Assembly: GCA_965205055.1 (NCBI GenBank)
Contig: OZ242030.1
Coordinates: 2,108,001-2,172,000, forward strand
Direction: 5' to 3'
DNA: 64,000 bases
Source of the DNA: CBDBBY01 sp965205055
Lineage (GTDB): Bacteria > Pseudomonadota > Alphaproteobacteria > Rhodobacterales > Rhodobacteraceae
The position numbers were made by a program, and so were the translations under genes. Positions within the stretch are counted from its first letter, which is position 1; each line of letters starts with the position of its first letter. The notes under the pieces were generated by a model, which did not search any database, was not told the origin of the DNA, and saw only the letters and a list, made by a program, of their open reading frames with translations. Below are positions 34,950 through 43,993 of this stretch, in pieces.

Positions 34950-36134
34950 ATGCGAAGCTTGACCCAGTCGCCGACAGACCCCGAATTCGTACAGGACCCG
35001 TATCCGTTCTATGACGAGGCGAGAGAGGCCGGCGACCTTTTCCGTTGGTCCGACTACGACCGGATTTGCGCGGTTTCGTTCCGCAGCGCGAATGCGCTTC
35101 TCAGGGACCGCCGCTGGGGACGAGAGCTGCCGGCGGAATTCCGCGAGGAGGCGCCGGATCACTTGGAACCGTTCATGAAACTGGAGCGGCACTCGATGCT
35201 TGAGCTCGATCCGCCGAATCATACGCGCCTGAGGAGCCTGGTTTCAAAAGCATTCACGAGTCGGCGGGTTGCCGAGCAACTGCCTGCGATCAAATCAATT
35301 GCGGAAAAGCTCGTATCGGGATTTGAAGACAGCGAAATCGAGATTCAGAAAAATTTTGCGGAAAAATTGCCTGTCCTGATCATCGCCGATCTGCTGGGCG
35401 TTCCCGAAGAGATGGCCGACCAGCTTCTTGAATGGTCCCACAGTATGGTCGCCATGTATCAGGCCGGCCGCGACAAACGCGTCGAAATCGAGGCCGCCGA
35501 GGCTTCGACGGAATTCGCCGAATACATCCGCCGCGAAATAGAATGTCGCCGCACGGCTCCGACGGAAGATCTGATTTCTTCGTTGATCGCTGCCGAAGAG
35601 GGCGGGCAGCGCTTGTCGGTCGATGAGATGGTCTCGACCTGCATACTTCTTTTGAATGCCGGTCACGAAGCGACGGCCAACTCGATCGGGAACGCAATCA
35701 AAGCCATCATCGAATCCGGTCTGTCGGCGCGGAAGCTGCTCGCGGACGGAGCGGTCGCGCGAACTGTCGATGAGACCCTGCGTTTCGACCCGCCCTTGCA
35801 TCTTTTCGAACGGCACGCCAAGCAAGACATGGAATTTTTGGGCTGCGAGTTCAAACGCGGCGACACCGTCGCGGTGCTGCTGGGCGGCGCGAATCGCGAT
35901 CCTGCCGCATTCCCGATTCCGTACCGATTCGATCCGAGCCGACAGGCTGCCGGACACATTTCGTTCGGCGCGGGAATTCATTTCTGCGTCGGCGCCCCCT
36001 TGGCGAAAGCGGAGCTTGCCGTCGGCTTGAGCAAGTTCTTCGCCCGATTTCCGAACGCGTCGTTCGCGGAGACCCCGAAATACGCGGACCGCTATCATTT
36101 CAGAGGGCTGGAGACATTGAAACTTTTGCCATAA
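34950..36134 (+). CDS. Cytochrome P450
   Basis: A 394-residue bacterial class I P450. The heme loop is FGAGIHFCVGAPLAKAE with Cys346. The ExxR helix is ETLRFDPP, and the I-helix reads LLNAGHEATANSIG, where the acid/alcohol pair is Glu-Ala-Thr rather than the common Asp/Glu-Thr-Thr. C-helix LDPPNHTRLRSLVSKAFT is standard. It resembles the CYP107/CYP109-like soluble group; the substrate is unknown. No ferredoxin or reductase gene is adjacent, so it must use electron donors encoded elsewhere. It lies upstream of rsfS, probably independent. Confidence 0.92.
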   Translation: MRSLTQSPTDPEFVQDPYPFYDEAREAGDLFRWSDYDRICAVSFRSANALLRDRRWGRELPAEFREEAPDHLEPFMKLERHSMLELDPPNHTRLRSLVSKAFTSRRVAEQLPAIKSIAEKLVSGFEDSEIEIQKNFAEKLPVLIIADLLGVPEEMADQLLEWSHSMVAMYQAGRDKRVEIEAAEASTEFAEYIRREIECRRTAPTEDLISSLIAAEEGGQRLSVDEMVSTCILLLNAGHEATANSIGNAIKAIIESGLSARKLLADGAVARTVDETLRFDPPLHLFERHAKQDMEFLGCEFKRGDTVAVLLGGANRDPAAFPIPYRFDPSRQAAGHISFGAGIHFCVGAPLAKAELAVGLSKFFARFPNASFAETPKYADRYHFRGLETLKLLP

Positions 36135-36334
36135 AGGAGCTTCGCGCGGTCCGCGAACGCTGCGGCCAGCCGGCAGCCGTGCATGAAGCGACCGCATCGG
36201 AATGGCAATTCGGCGTCTTGGACACGCCCGTCGCGGGATGCGGATTTCCGGGGCGGACACGTCTTGAATATTGCTGTTGCGTTCCAATATTATTTTGGAC
36301 AATACTTGATCGCTGCGCATTCGGCGCAAAGTCG

Positions 36335-36342
36335 TAAGGAGG
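36335..36342 (+). promoter_or_regulatory. Strong Shine-Dalgarno ahead of a non-AUG rsfS start
   Basis: TAAGGAGG is the best ribosome site in the neighbourhood. In-frame codons at proper distance are ATA 36348 (5 bases) and CTG 36351 (8 bases); the nearest ATG in frame, 36381, has no comparable site. Confidence 0.5.
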
Positions 36343-36350
36343 AAAAAATA

Positions 36351-36770
36351 CTGTCCCAAGAGGCATGCGCGGTCGCGAAAATGCCGACCGCTGCCGGAAT
36401 TCCCCTTCAGGATTCCGGAAACCGTTCGTCTGGCGACATGTTGATGAATTTTATTGTGCAGTCGCTGCATGACGACAACGCTGAAGAAGTGGTTTCCATC
36501 GACTTGCATGGAAAATCCGAAATGGCCGACTATATGATCGTCGCCTCGGGCCGTTCGACGCGGCAGGTGACGTCGATCAGCGAGAAGCTGATCGAGAAGC
36601 TCAAGCATGACTTGAAGTTGGCGGCTCGGGTGGAAGGCAAGGAGTACGGCGACTGGGTGCTGATCGACGCCGGCGACGTGATCGTGCACGTATTCAGGCC
36701 GGAAGTTCGTCAGTTCTACCAGCTGGAAAAGATGTGGATGTCGTCCGACGGAGAGTCCGCCCCGTTCTGA
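36351..36770 (+). CDS. rsfS: Ribosome silencing factor
   Basis: RsfS/Iojap binds uL14 and blocks subunit joining in starvation. The conserved core runs from FIVQSLHDDNAEEVVSIDL through MADYMIVASGRSTRQV to the EGKEYGDWVLIDAGDVIVHVF segment and the YQLEKMW tail. Core homology starts near ATG 36438; ATG 36381 is the conventional choice, but the strong Shine-Dalgarno at 36335-36342 points to CTG 36351, which I use with reservation. It is followed immediately by rlmH, the standard alphaproteobacterial order; nadD is not upstream here, its place being taken by a P450. Confidence 0.9.
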   Translation: MSQEACAVAKMPTAAGIPLQDSGNRSSGDMLMNFIVQSLHDDNAEEVVSIDLHGKSEMADYMIVASGRSTRQVTSISEKLIEKLKHDLKLAARVEGKEYGDWVLIDAGDVIVHVFRPEVRQFYQLEKMWMSSDGESAPF

Positions 36771-37238
36771 ATGCGGATCAGGATCGTCGCCGCGGGCAGG
36801 ATTCGGGGCTGCCCGGAAAAGGAACTGGTCGACCGTTATCTTGGGCGGTTTGACAAGGTCGGGCGCGCTGTCGGGCTCGGGCCGTCCGAAATCATCGAAT
36901 TCGACCCCGCAAGCAAGGGCCGCGCTTCCCCTGCGGACAGGCTTTTCGCGGACGGAGCGGCAAAGCGGTTCGTCTGCCTGCTGGATGAGCGAGGCCAGCA
37001 ACATAGCAGCGTGGAGTTCGCGCGGATGCTTGAAAACCGGAAATCCGACGGCGTAAAAGAGCTGGCGTTCCTGATCGGAGGTCCTGACGGGATCGCGAGT
37101 TCGCATTCGAACCGGGCGAACGCCTCCATCTCAATGGGGCGAATGGTTTTCCCGCACAAGCTGGTCAGAGTGATGCTGGCCGAGCAGCTTTACAGGGCGG
37201 CGTCAATTTTGGGAGGCCAGCCATATCACAGGGTCTGA
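36771..37238 (+). CDS. rlmH: 23S rRNA (pseudouridine1915-N3)-methyltransferase
   Basis: SPOUT-class methyltransferase, 155 residues. The knot region shows LAFLIGGPDGIA and a SMGRMVFPHKLVRVMLAEQL stretch followed by YRAASILGGQPYH, which matches RlmH nearly residue for residue. It modifies pseudouridine 1915 in helix 69 of 23S rRNA. It begins directly after the rsfS stop with no gap, so the two are translationally linked. Confidence 0.96.
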   Translation: MRIRIVAAGRIRGCPEKELVDRYLGRFDKVGRAVGLGPSEIIEFDPASKGRASPADRLFADGAAKRFVCLLDERGQQHSSVEFARMLENRKSDGVKELAFLIGGPDGIASSHSNRANASISMGRMVFPHKLVRVMLAEQLYRAASILGGQPYHRV

Positions 37239-37293
37239 ACGGCCGAGACCGAAGTCCGGCCGATGCCGAATCCCAGCATGCTGGAGAAGCGCG

Positions 37294-38823
37294 ATGAGTG
37301 CGCGCCGACCGGTTGTTCTCTGCATTCTGGACGGGTGGGGACTCAGCGCCGAGCGGGCCGGCAATGGGCCGGTCTTGGCCAGGACGCCGGTTTTCGACCG
37401 GCTTACGGCCGAATGCCCGAATTCGACTCTGACCGCGCACGGCCCTGCCGTAGGGCTTCCCGAAGGAAGCATCGGGAATTCCGAAGTCGGCCATCTGCAT
37501 ATCGGAGCCGGACGAACGATTTTGATGGAGATGCAGCGAATTAACCGCGCCGTCGAGACCGGCGAGTTTTACTCGGATCCGGCTCTGGAGGCGTTTTCCG
37601 CCGCGATTCGCCGGTCTGGAGGCTCCGCCCATGTCGCAGGCATCATTTCGGACGTCGGCGTGCACGGGCTCGCTTCGCACATCGTGCACGCGGCCCGGGC
37701 CATTTCGGAATCGGGGTCGAGAGTCTGGATACACGCGCTGACGGACGGACGGGATTCGCCGCCCGGCAAAGCGGCGGAATTTGTCGAGAATCTGGAGAGG
37801 GCGCTTCCTGGCGGCGCGCGGATCGCAACTGTGAGCGGTCGCTATTTCGCAATGGACCGCGACAGGCGATGGAACAGAGTGGAAGCGGCTTGGAAAGCAG
37901 TCATGCTCGGTCGCGGCGAGCGGTCGCAGACCGCGCTCGATGCCGTGGCAATGGCGGATTTGAAGGGAAAAACCGACGAATTCATTCCGCCTACGGTTGT
38001 CGGCGACTATTCCGGCGTCGAGGACGGCGACGGTTTTTTCATCGCGAACTTCCGCGCGGACCGGGCGCGGCAGATCGCGGCGGCGATCGGGGATCCGGAA
38101 TTCAATGCGTTCGACATATCGGACAGGCCGAAGCTGGCCGCGATGCTCGGACTGGTGAATTACTTCGAGACGCCGAAGAGCTGGATCGCGTCGATGTTTC
38201 AAAAACCCGAGATTTCAGACACGCTCGGAGAATGGGTCGCGCGCCATGGTCGGACGCAGTTCCGCTTGGCCGAAACGGAAAAATATCCCCATGTCACTTT
38301 TTTCCTGAACGGAGGGAAGGAAAAGCGCGAGCCCGGCGAGCAAAGATACATGGCCCAAAGCCCCAAAGTCGCCACTTACGATCTTGCGCCGGAAATGGCC
38401 GCGGAGGAAGTGGCCGACAAGCTGGCGGAGGCCATTCGGCAGGAATTCGACCTGGTCGTCGCCAACTTCGCCAATCCGGATATGGTCGGGCACACCGGCG
38501 ATCTGCCGGCAGTCATCAAGGCGTGCGAAGCAGTCGATCAAGGTCTGGGGCAAGCCGTGTCCGCGCTTGCGGAAACCGGCGGCGCGATGATCGTGACTGC
38601 GGATCACGGAAACTGCGAGCAAATGTTCGGTGCCCGAGCCGAGCATCCGCATACCGCGCATACGACGAATCCCGTGCCGGCGATACTGGTGGGCGCCGAT
38701 GAAGGCTTGACGATGCGCAGCGGCGAGCTTTCCGATATCGCTCCGACGCTGCTTGATCTCATGGGGCTCGAGAAAGCGCCCGCGATGACCGGCGAAAGCC
38801 TTTTGCTCCGAACGCAAGTCTGA
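37294..38823 (+). CDS. gpmI: 2,3-bisphosphoglycerate-independent phosphoglycerate mutase
   Basis: Manganese-dependent glycolytic mutase, 509 residues. The alkaline-phosphatase-like core has VLCILDGWGLS at the start, the phosphoserine in GNSEVGHLHIGAGR, the IHALTDGRDSPP block, FFIANFRADRARQ and the metal motifs NFANPDMVGHTGD and VTADHGNCEQM. It is in the order rlmH-gpmI-ctpA seen in Rhodospirillales-type genomes. The EnvC-like peptidase gene often found between gpmI and ctpA is absent. Confidence 0.96.
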   Translation: MSARRPVVLCILDGWGLSAERAGNGPVLARTPVFDRLTAECPNSTLTAHGPAVGLPEGSIGNSEVGHLHIGAGRTILMEMQRINRAVETGEFYSDPALEAFSAAIRRSGGSAHVAGIISDVGVHGLASHIVHAARAISESGSRVWIHALTDGRDSPPGKAAEFVENLERALPGGARIATVSGRYFAMDRDRRWNRVEAAWKAVMLGRGERSQTALDAVAMADLKGKTDEFIPPTVVGDYSGVEDGDGFFIANFRADRARQIAAAIGDPEFNAFDISDRPKLAAMLGLVNYFETPKSWIASMFQKPEISDTLGEWVARHGRTQFRLAETEKYPHVTFFLNGGKEKREPGEQRYMAQSPKVATYDLAPEMAAEEVADKLAEAIRQEFDLVVANFANPDMVGHTGDLPAVIKACEAVDQGLGQAVSALAETGGAMIVTADHGNCEQMFGARAEHPHTAHTTNPVPAILVGADEGLTMRSGELSDIAPTLLDLMGLEKAPAMTGESLLLRTQV

Positions 38824-39152
38824 CGGGCCGGTCTCTGCGCGGTCGATGCGCGGACGCCGACTTCTCGGGTCGAAGACCGCGGCCGGAGTCATGCCTCGCG
38901 AAATTGAAGTCCCGCAAACGCGTCCCCTGCAAGCCGAATGAAACATGGTTTGCGGGTTTCGGACTGCAATGATACGTGATGCGGATTGAAAAAGCGCCCA
39001 AGTTGCGGCAGATACCAGTTAATTCTGCTGCGGGCCATTTGGGCGAGCGAGCCATGGCGCGAACTGAATGCGGCGCCGAAGGCGCAACCCGGAATTCGGC
39101 GAGTGTGTAGATGAGATTTCGGCTTCAACTCTTGGATGAGACGATACACGCG
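38824..39152. other. Intergenic 329 bases between gpmI and ctpA
   Basis: No gene is supported. This is where an envC/M23 peptidase gene commonly sits in related operons; I see no remnant of one. The region presumably carries a ctpA promoter, though no clear boxes stand out. Confidence 0.4.
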
Positions 39153-40484
39153 ATGAGAACATTTTTTGCACTTCTGCTCGGCGGCATGACGGGAATCGCT
39201 GCGACCTTTGGAACCGCGGACGGCGTGGCGGCTCAGGAAGCCGGGACCGAACGCACGACCTACCAGAATCTGGACTTGTTCATTTCGATCATTGAACAAG
39301 TGCGGGAAAGCTACGTCGAGGATGTCGATGAGACCCGGCTGATTGAAAACGCCATTTCAGGAATGCTGACTTATCTCGACCCGCATTCCTCGTATCTTTC
39401 CGCCGAGGAATTGAGAAAGTGGGACGAGCAGACTTCCGGACAATTCAGCGGCCTCGGAATCGAAGTGACGCTCGAACAGGGATTCATCAAGGTTGTTTCG
39501 CCGATAGACAACACGCCTGCCGCGGAAGCGGGTCTGCAGCCCGGCGACTATATAACCCAACTGAACGGCGAATCCGTGCTCGGCCTGTCGCTCGACGAAG
39601 CGGTGAAGAAGATGCGCGGCCCGGTAGGATCCGACATTACCTTGACCATCGAAAGAGAGGAAGCCGACGCCCCGTTCGACGTGGTGATCACTCGAGGAAC
39701 AATCAAGACGCCAAGCGGCCGCGTTCGGTTGGAAGGCGACACAATGGTTGTTCGGATCACATCCTTCAACGAACAGACGATGGAAAATGTCGAATCAGGC
39801 ATCGCGGAAAAAATCGAGGAGGCCGGCGGCAAGGAGAACTTGATCGGCACGGTTATCGACTTGCGAAACAATCCGGGCGGATTCCTGGATACGGCAATCG
39901 ACATATCGGACGCATTCCTGGACGAAGGAGAGATCGTTTCGATCAGGCAGCGGGACGGCGAGGGAGCAAAGCGATTCGTGGCCAAGCCGGGGGACATGCT
40001 GGAAGGACTGCCGATAGCCGTTCTGATCAACCAGGGATCGGCGTCCGCATCGGAAATCGTTGCGGGCGCCCTGCAGGACCATGATCGGGCGATCATTGTC
40101 GGGACCAAGAGCTTCGGCAAGGGGTCGGTTCAGACGCTCGTTCCGCTCGGCGAGGAATACGGCGCGCTGCGATTGACGACGGCCCGCTACTACACGCCGT
40201 CGGGACGGTCGATCCAAGCACAGGGAATTCTCCCCGACGTGGTCGTTCAGCAGCGTCTGCCGCAGCCTGATGCCGACGAGGAGGAAGAAACCGAACCTCG
40301 CTTTTTTTCAGAGGCCGACATATCCGGAAGTCTTGAGAACGACAGCTTGATCGAAGATCTGGAAGCGGTGGAACGCGCGGAAGCCAGACAGGAAGCAATG
40401 GCGGAGTTGAGGAAGAATGACCCGCAAATGGCTTACGCGATCGACGTGCTGTTGGGGATCTCCGTTTTCGATTCCGGCTCGTAG
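39153..40484 (+). CDS. ctpA: S41-family C-terminal processing peptidase
   Basis: CtpA/Tsp family, 443 residues from ATG 39153. A signal peptide (MRTFFALLLGG ... VAAQ) exports it to the periplasm. A PDZ domain (about residues 85-165, GLGIEVTLEQGFIKVV) is followed by the protease core, with catalytic Ser in NQGSASASEIVAGAL and Lys in GTKSFGKGSVQT. The acidic linker PDADEEEETEP precedes a C-terminal helix. It trims envelope proteins and may regulate murein hydrolases. It is the fourth gene of the rsfS-rlmH-gpmI-ctpA-rppH block. Confidence 0.94.
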   Translation: MRTFFALLLGGMTGIAATFGTADGVAAQEAGTERTTYQNLDLFISIIEQVRESYVEDVDETRLIENAISGMLTYLDPHSSYLSAEELRKWDEQTSGQFSGLGIEVTLEQGFIKVVSPIDNTPAAEAGLQPGDYITQLNGESVLGLSLDEAVKKMRGPVGSDITLTIEREEADAPFDVVITRGTIKTPSGRVRLEGDTMVVRITSFNEQTMENVESGIAEKIEEAGGKENLIGTVIDLRNNPGGFLDTAIDISDAFLDEGEIVSIRQRDGEGAKRFVAKPGDMLEGLPIAVLINQGSASASEIVAGALQDHDRAIIVGTKSFGKGSVQTLVPLGEEYGALRLTTARYYTPSGRSIQAQGILPDVVVQQRLPQPDADEEEETEPRFFSEADISGSLENDSLIEDLEAVERAEARQEAMAELRKNDPQMAYAIDVLLGISVFDSGS

Positions 40485-40507
40485 CGTTCTTCTTCAGGCA
40501 GGGTGCG

Positions 40508-41014
40508 ATGGTTGCGAAATCGGACGTCCGGCGTGAATCTTCGGATCCGGATGCCTTGCCCTATCGGCTGTGCGTCGGAATCATGCTGGCCAACAAGCAT
40601 GGCGACGTCTTCGTCGGGCGAAGGATCGACAGCGACATCGATGCTTGGCAAATGCCGCAAGGGGGCATCGACCCGGGCGAGAATCCATCGGCGGCGGCGC
40701 TTCGCGAGTTGGAAGAAGAGACCGGCGTGCGCCCGGAATCGGTTCGGTTCTTGGCAAGCATGGACCGTTGGATCGCCTACGACCTTCCGCGCGAGATGGT
40801 GCCGAAGATTTGGGGCGGCCGGTACAAAGGCCAGACGCAGAAATGGTCTCTTTACCGCTTCAACGGATCCGACGGTCAGATCGACATCAGCGCGGAGAAT
40901 CCGGAATTTTCCGAGTGGCGCTGGATGCCGGTCGACAAAGTCATTGAATATGCAGTGTGGTTCAAGAAATCGACATACGAACAGGTCGTCGAAGAATTCC
41001 GGCCGTTCCTCTAG
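40508..41014 (+). CDS. rppH: RNA pyrophosphohydrolase
   Basis: Nudix enzyme of 168 residues that removes 5' pyrophosphate from mRNA to start decay. The N-terminal YRLCVGIMLANKHGDVFVGRR, the DAWQMPQGGIDPGENPSAA start of the Nudix box, LRELEEETGV and the family-specific WGGRYKGQTQKW are all present. It lies 23 bases behind ctpA, the usual alphaproteobacterial position. Confidence 0.95.
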   Translation: MVAKSDVRRESSDPDALPYRLCVGIMLANKHGDVFVGRRIDSDIDAWQMPQGGIDPGENPSAAALRELEEETGVRPESVRFLASMDRWIAYDLPREMVPKIWGGRYKGQTQKWSLYRFNGSDGQIDISAENPEFSEWRWMPVDKVIEYAVWFKKSTYEQVVEEFRPFL

Positions 41015-41089
41015 CCGTCGAATTCGAAAGGCATCGGACCGCCTCCGCGTCGATTCCGCTCGGAAGCGGTCGGCCTTCACGAGAAAAGA

Positions 41090-41971
41090 GTGATGGCATC
41101 GCCGCGCAGAAAGATTGATACGAAATCGCTCGGGCTCGAAATCGGCCTCGACTTTGTGGAGTTTCTGACCGGGCGCCAACACTTGCACTACGGCCTATGG
41201 ATTGAAGGATTGGAGCCTTGCGCCGCAAATCTGCTTTCGGCGCAGTCGGAATACACCCGGAGGCTGACAGGCATGCTGCCGGACGGCAGGCTCAAGGTTC
41301 TGGATGTCGGCGGCGGCGCCGGTGAAACTGCTCGTGAACTTTCAGAAATGGGCCATGAAGTCGAAATCGTGGTTCCGAGCGAAATCCTCGCCGAGCGGTG
41401 CAAGCGCAACGCAGGCAAATCCGTGAATGTGCATCTGGCGAAATTCGAAAACTTCCGGCCCGACGGAGATTTCGACCTCTGCATGTTCTCCGAAAGCTTC
41501 CAGTACATTCCCATCGAGGCGGCGTTGCGGAACGCGCGCGCCGCGATAAAGGACGACGGCCTCGTTCTGATTGCAGATTGCTTCAGGTCGAATGAATTCG
41601 TCAGCGAGTTTTCAGACAAGGGCATGGTCGGAGGCGGCCACCTGCTTTCGGAGTTCAGGACACGAGTGCAGAACAGCCCGTTGCGGATCGCCTTCGAAGA
41701 CGATGTGACCGAACTGGTCGCGCCGTCAATAGAGCTCGAGCGAAAGTTCTACAGCGTGATCGGGAATTCAGTCCGGCGAATAGACGGCGAATTCGCGTCG
41801 GCGCACCCGTTTCGCCACCGAATGGCCTCCGCGATTTTTCGATTGCTGTTCAGCAAGCGTCGCCGGGAAAGGCTTGAGCATCGACTCAGCGGACGCGCGC
41901 GCAATGCCGAAGCTTTCTGCCGGTACAACAGATACCTGATGATGCGCCTGGCGCCTGCCGAACGGAGCTGA
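41090..41971 (+). CDS. Class I SAM-dependent methyltransferase
   Basis: A 293-residue protein with a Rossmann methyltransferase core: motif I VLDVGGGAGETA near residue 69, a later DFDLCMFSESFQYIP motif and AAIKDDGLVLIAD. An N-terminal YGLWIEG segment and a basic C-terminal tail (SKRRRERLEHR) are unusual additions. The substrate is unknown; small-molecule or lipid methylation is more likely than rRNA because no RNA-binding domain is seen. ATG 41093 one codon in is an alternative start. It stands alone after rppH. Confidence 0.8.
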   Translation: MMASPRRKIDTKSLGLEIGLDFVEFLTGRQHLHYGLWIEGLEPCAANLLSAQSEYTRRLTGMLPDGRLKVLDVGGGAGETARELSEMGHEVEIVVPSEILAERCKRNAGKSVNVHLAKFENFRPDGDFDLCMFSESFQYIPIEAALRNARAAIKDDGLVLIADCFRSNEFVSEFSDKGMVGGGHLLSEFRTRVQNSPLRIAFEDDVTELVAPSIELERKFYSVIGNSVRRIDGEFASAHPFRHRMASAIFRLLFSKRRRERLEHRLSGRARNAEAFCRYNRYLMMRLAPAERS

Positions 41972-42130
41972 AGGACGGGAGTCCGCAAACCGACGGCACG
42001 GCGCGATGCGTGTCGCCTTGCGGCTTGCAACTCAAGTCGCGAATTTCCGACAGAATCCCGGATAGTTTGCATCAATCTTCCAAGGCGGCCGAAAGCTTTT
42101 CCAGTCTGTGGACGATATCCTTAGGTCTCT

Positions 42131-42175
42131 GCGCAGCGTCGTGAGCAGCGCTGTTGCGCATTCCGCATTTTTTTT
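42131..42175 (+). terminator. Hairpin with T-run
   Basis: A GC-rich imperfect hairpin at 42131-42159 (GCGCA paired with TGCGC) overlaps a small stem TGCG-CATTC-CGCA at 42155-42167 that is followed directly by eight T residues. This looks like a rho-independent terminator between the methyltransferase and lipoprotein genes. Confidence 0.5.
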
Positions 42176-42231
42176 CTAGCTTCGTCCAAGTCAGTGAAAT
42201 CTGAATTCAGCACCTTGGAAAGGAAAGAATA

Positions 42232-42420
42232 ATGAATAAATCACTCACGCTAGCTCTCGGTTTCAGTTCGGTTGCGTTGCTTGCCTTGGGAGGTTGCGAC
42301 ACCATGGGAGACGATGCAATGGATGACGCCATGGACGACGGCATGGAGATGGAAATGTCCGACGACATGGAGATGGAAGACGAGATGGAGATGGAGATGG
42401 AAGACGGCATGGACGGCTGA
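42232..42420 (+). CDS. Tiny acidic methionine-rich lipoprotein
   Basis: A 62-residue protein with a classic lipoprotein signal: MNKSLTLALGFSSVALLALGG then Cys22 in a LGGC lipobox. The 41-residue mature part is almost only Asp (12), Glu (8), Met (12), with a few Gly and Ala, built from DDAM, DDGM and EMEM units. ATG 42232 has GGAAAG about eight bases upstream. It is monocistronic, behind a T-run hairpin. The clustered acid and thioether side chains suggest metal binding (copper or silver for Met, divalent cations for acids) at the outer or periplasmic face, but this is inference. I know no named family for it. Confidence 0.7.
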   Translation: MNKSLTLALGFSSVALLALGGCDTMGDDAMDDAMDDGMEMEMSDDMEMEDEMEMEMEDGMDG

Positions 42421-42787
42421 TCCGTTCCATCGGACAACCAATAGTACTTTTTCTTCTATCTTAAATGGATTTTTGCCGCCGTTTTCATGAATGCGCGCGT
42501 TCGGGAGCGGCGGCAAAGCTTTGGAGGAACCGGCGGCGGCGCATTCGGGCAGCATCCGGAAAGTGTTGCTGCCCCAAGATCGGTCTGCTTGTCGCGCGCT
42601 CCCCAGAGATTCACGCGATTGGCAATGATTCAGCAAGAAGCTGAATTCCGCGTTGATTGATTCCCCATGCGATTCACAGCCCGGCAGACGTGATTCAAAT
42701 CCGCGAAGAAAAAATCCCTTCATGTGCTGGCCATGCGCGGTTCGGCCCTTTCCCCTGCATGGCGCGACGGAGGCTTTGAGCCAAACT
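42421..42787. other. Intergenic 367 bases upstream of the aminotransferase
   Basis: No gene supported. A frame in register with the aminotransferase is open for 45 codons, but its translation is not aminotransferase-like. A tRNA-3'-end-like string near 42690 does not fold into a tRNA. Confidence 0.35.
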
Positions 42788-43993
42788 ATGCGGATCAGCA
42801 AAAGAATCGCGGAAATGCCGGCCTCCGGAACAGTGCAGCTCGGTCAAGAGGCACGGGAACTCAAAGCTTCCGGGAAGACAATCATTGAACTCGGCGAAGG
42901 AGAGCCGGATTTCGACACGCCGAGGCATGTGGTTGAAGCGGCCTACAAGGCGGCTCTCAGGGGCGAGACCAAGTACACTTCGGTTGCAGGGACGCCCCAG
43001 CTGCGCGAAGCGGCGGCCGCGAAACTGCGCGCAGAGAACTCGGCGGAATACCAGCCTGAGCATATTGTCGTAGGCAACGGGGCGAAACAGCTCATTTTCA
43101 ATGCGCTGCTTGCAACCCTTGACCCGGGCGACGAGGTCGTGATCCCGGCCCCCTATTGGGTAAGTTATCCCTCCATGGTTGCCCTCGCGGAAGGCAAGCC
43201 GGTCATTGTTCGATGCACGCCGGATTCAGCCTTCAAATTGACGCCCGAGGCTCTTCGACCAGCTATGAGTCCGCGAACCAGATGGATCATTCTGAATTCG
43301 CCCGGCAACCCTGCCGGAGGCGTCTATGGGCCGAATGAGCTCGGCGCTCTGGCGGACGCGGTTCGAGGGCATCCTACTGCGGGGGTCATGTGCGACGACA
43401 TATACGAAAAAATCGTATTCAAAGGCTCGCGCTTTGCGACGATGGCTGCGGTCGCGCCGGATCTATGGGACAGAATTCTCACCGTGAACGGCGTTTCGAA
43501 GTGCCACGCAATGACCGGTTGGCGCATCGGCTACGCCGCCGGACCGATCGATTTGATCGCGGCAATGGCGAAACTGCAGGGGCAATCGACGACGAACGCC
43601 TCTTCGATCGGGCAAGCCGCGGCCATGGCAGCCCTTACCGGTCCGCAAAACCATTTGGACGAGTGGCTTGGAGCATACGAACGTCGGCGAGCACTGGTCC
43701 GCGAGCGTCTTTCGAAGATTTCGTCGCTTCGAATCGCGCAGCCGGAGGGTGCATTCTATCACTTCGTCGGATGCGGCGGGCTGTGCGGCGCCGTCACCCC
43801 CGACGGCGAGACTATCGCCAGCGACAGGGATTTTTGCAGACATCTGCTGCATTCCGCAGAAGTTGCGGTCGTGCCGGGCTCCGAATTCGGGATGCCTGGA
43901 TATTTCCGGCTTTGTTTTGCCAAATCAGACGACGATCTGCGTCTGGCCTGCGACAGGATCGGCGAAGCCGTTTCCGGTTTGAAACGCGCCTGA
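42788..43993 (+). CDS. Class I aspartate aminotransferase family
   Basis: A 401-residue fold-type I PLP enzyme. N-terminal ELGEGEPDFDTPRHV, GNGAKQLIFNALLAT, the NSPGNPAGGVYG loop with the PLP-binding Asn, and the Schiff-base lysine in VNGVSKCHAMTGWRIGY are all visible; the substrate-binding arginine is in GYFRLCF. It belongs to the Ib group (aspartate/prephenate aminotransferases) common in alphaproteobacteria, but the subgroup cannot be fixed by eye. ATG 42788 begins at the family-typical MRISKRIAEM. Operon partners are not evident. Confidence 0.9.
   Translation: MRISKRIAEMPASGTVQLGQEARELKASGKTIIELGEGEPDFDTPRHVVEAAYKAALRGETKYTSVAGTPQLREAAAAKLRAENSAEYQPEHIVVGNGAKQLIFNALLATLDPGDEVVIPAPYWVSYPSMVALAEGKPVIVRCTPDSAFKLTPEALRPAMSPRTRWIILNSPGNPAGGVYGPNELGALADAVRGHPTAGVMCDDIYEKIVFKGSRFATMAAVAPDLWDRILTVNGVSKCHAMTGWRIGYAAGPIDLIAAMAKLQGQSTTNASSIGQAAAMAALTGPQNHLDEWLGAYERRRALVRERLSKISSLRIAQPEGAFYHFVGCGGLCGAVTPDGETIASDRDFCRHLLHSAEVAVVPGSEFGMPGYFRLCFAKSDDDLRLACDRIGEAVSGLKRA

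Noticed and set aside
42653..42720. tRNA 3'-end-like string (TTCAAAT loop) ahead of the aminotransferase
   Set aside because: No matching acceptor, D-arm or anticodon arm can be folded around it, and the T-stem has a mismatch at the conserved closing pair.
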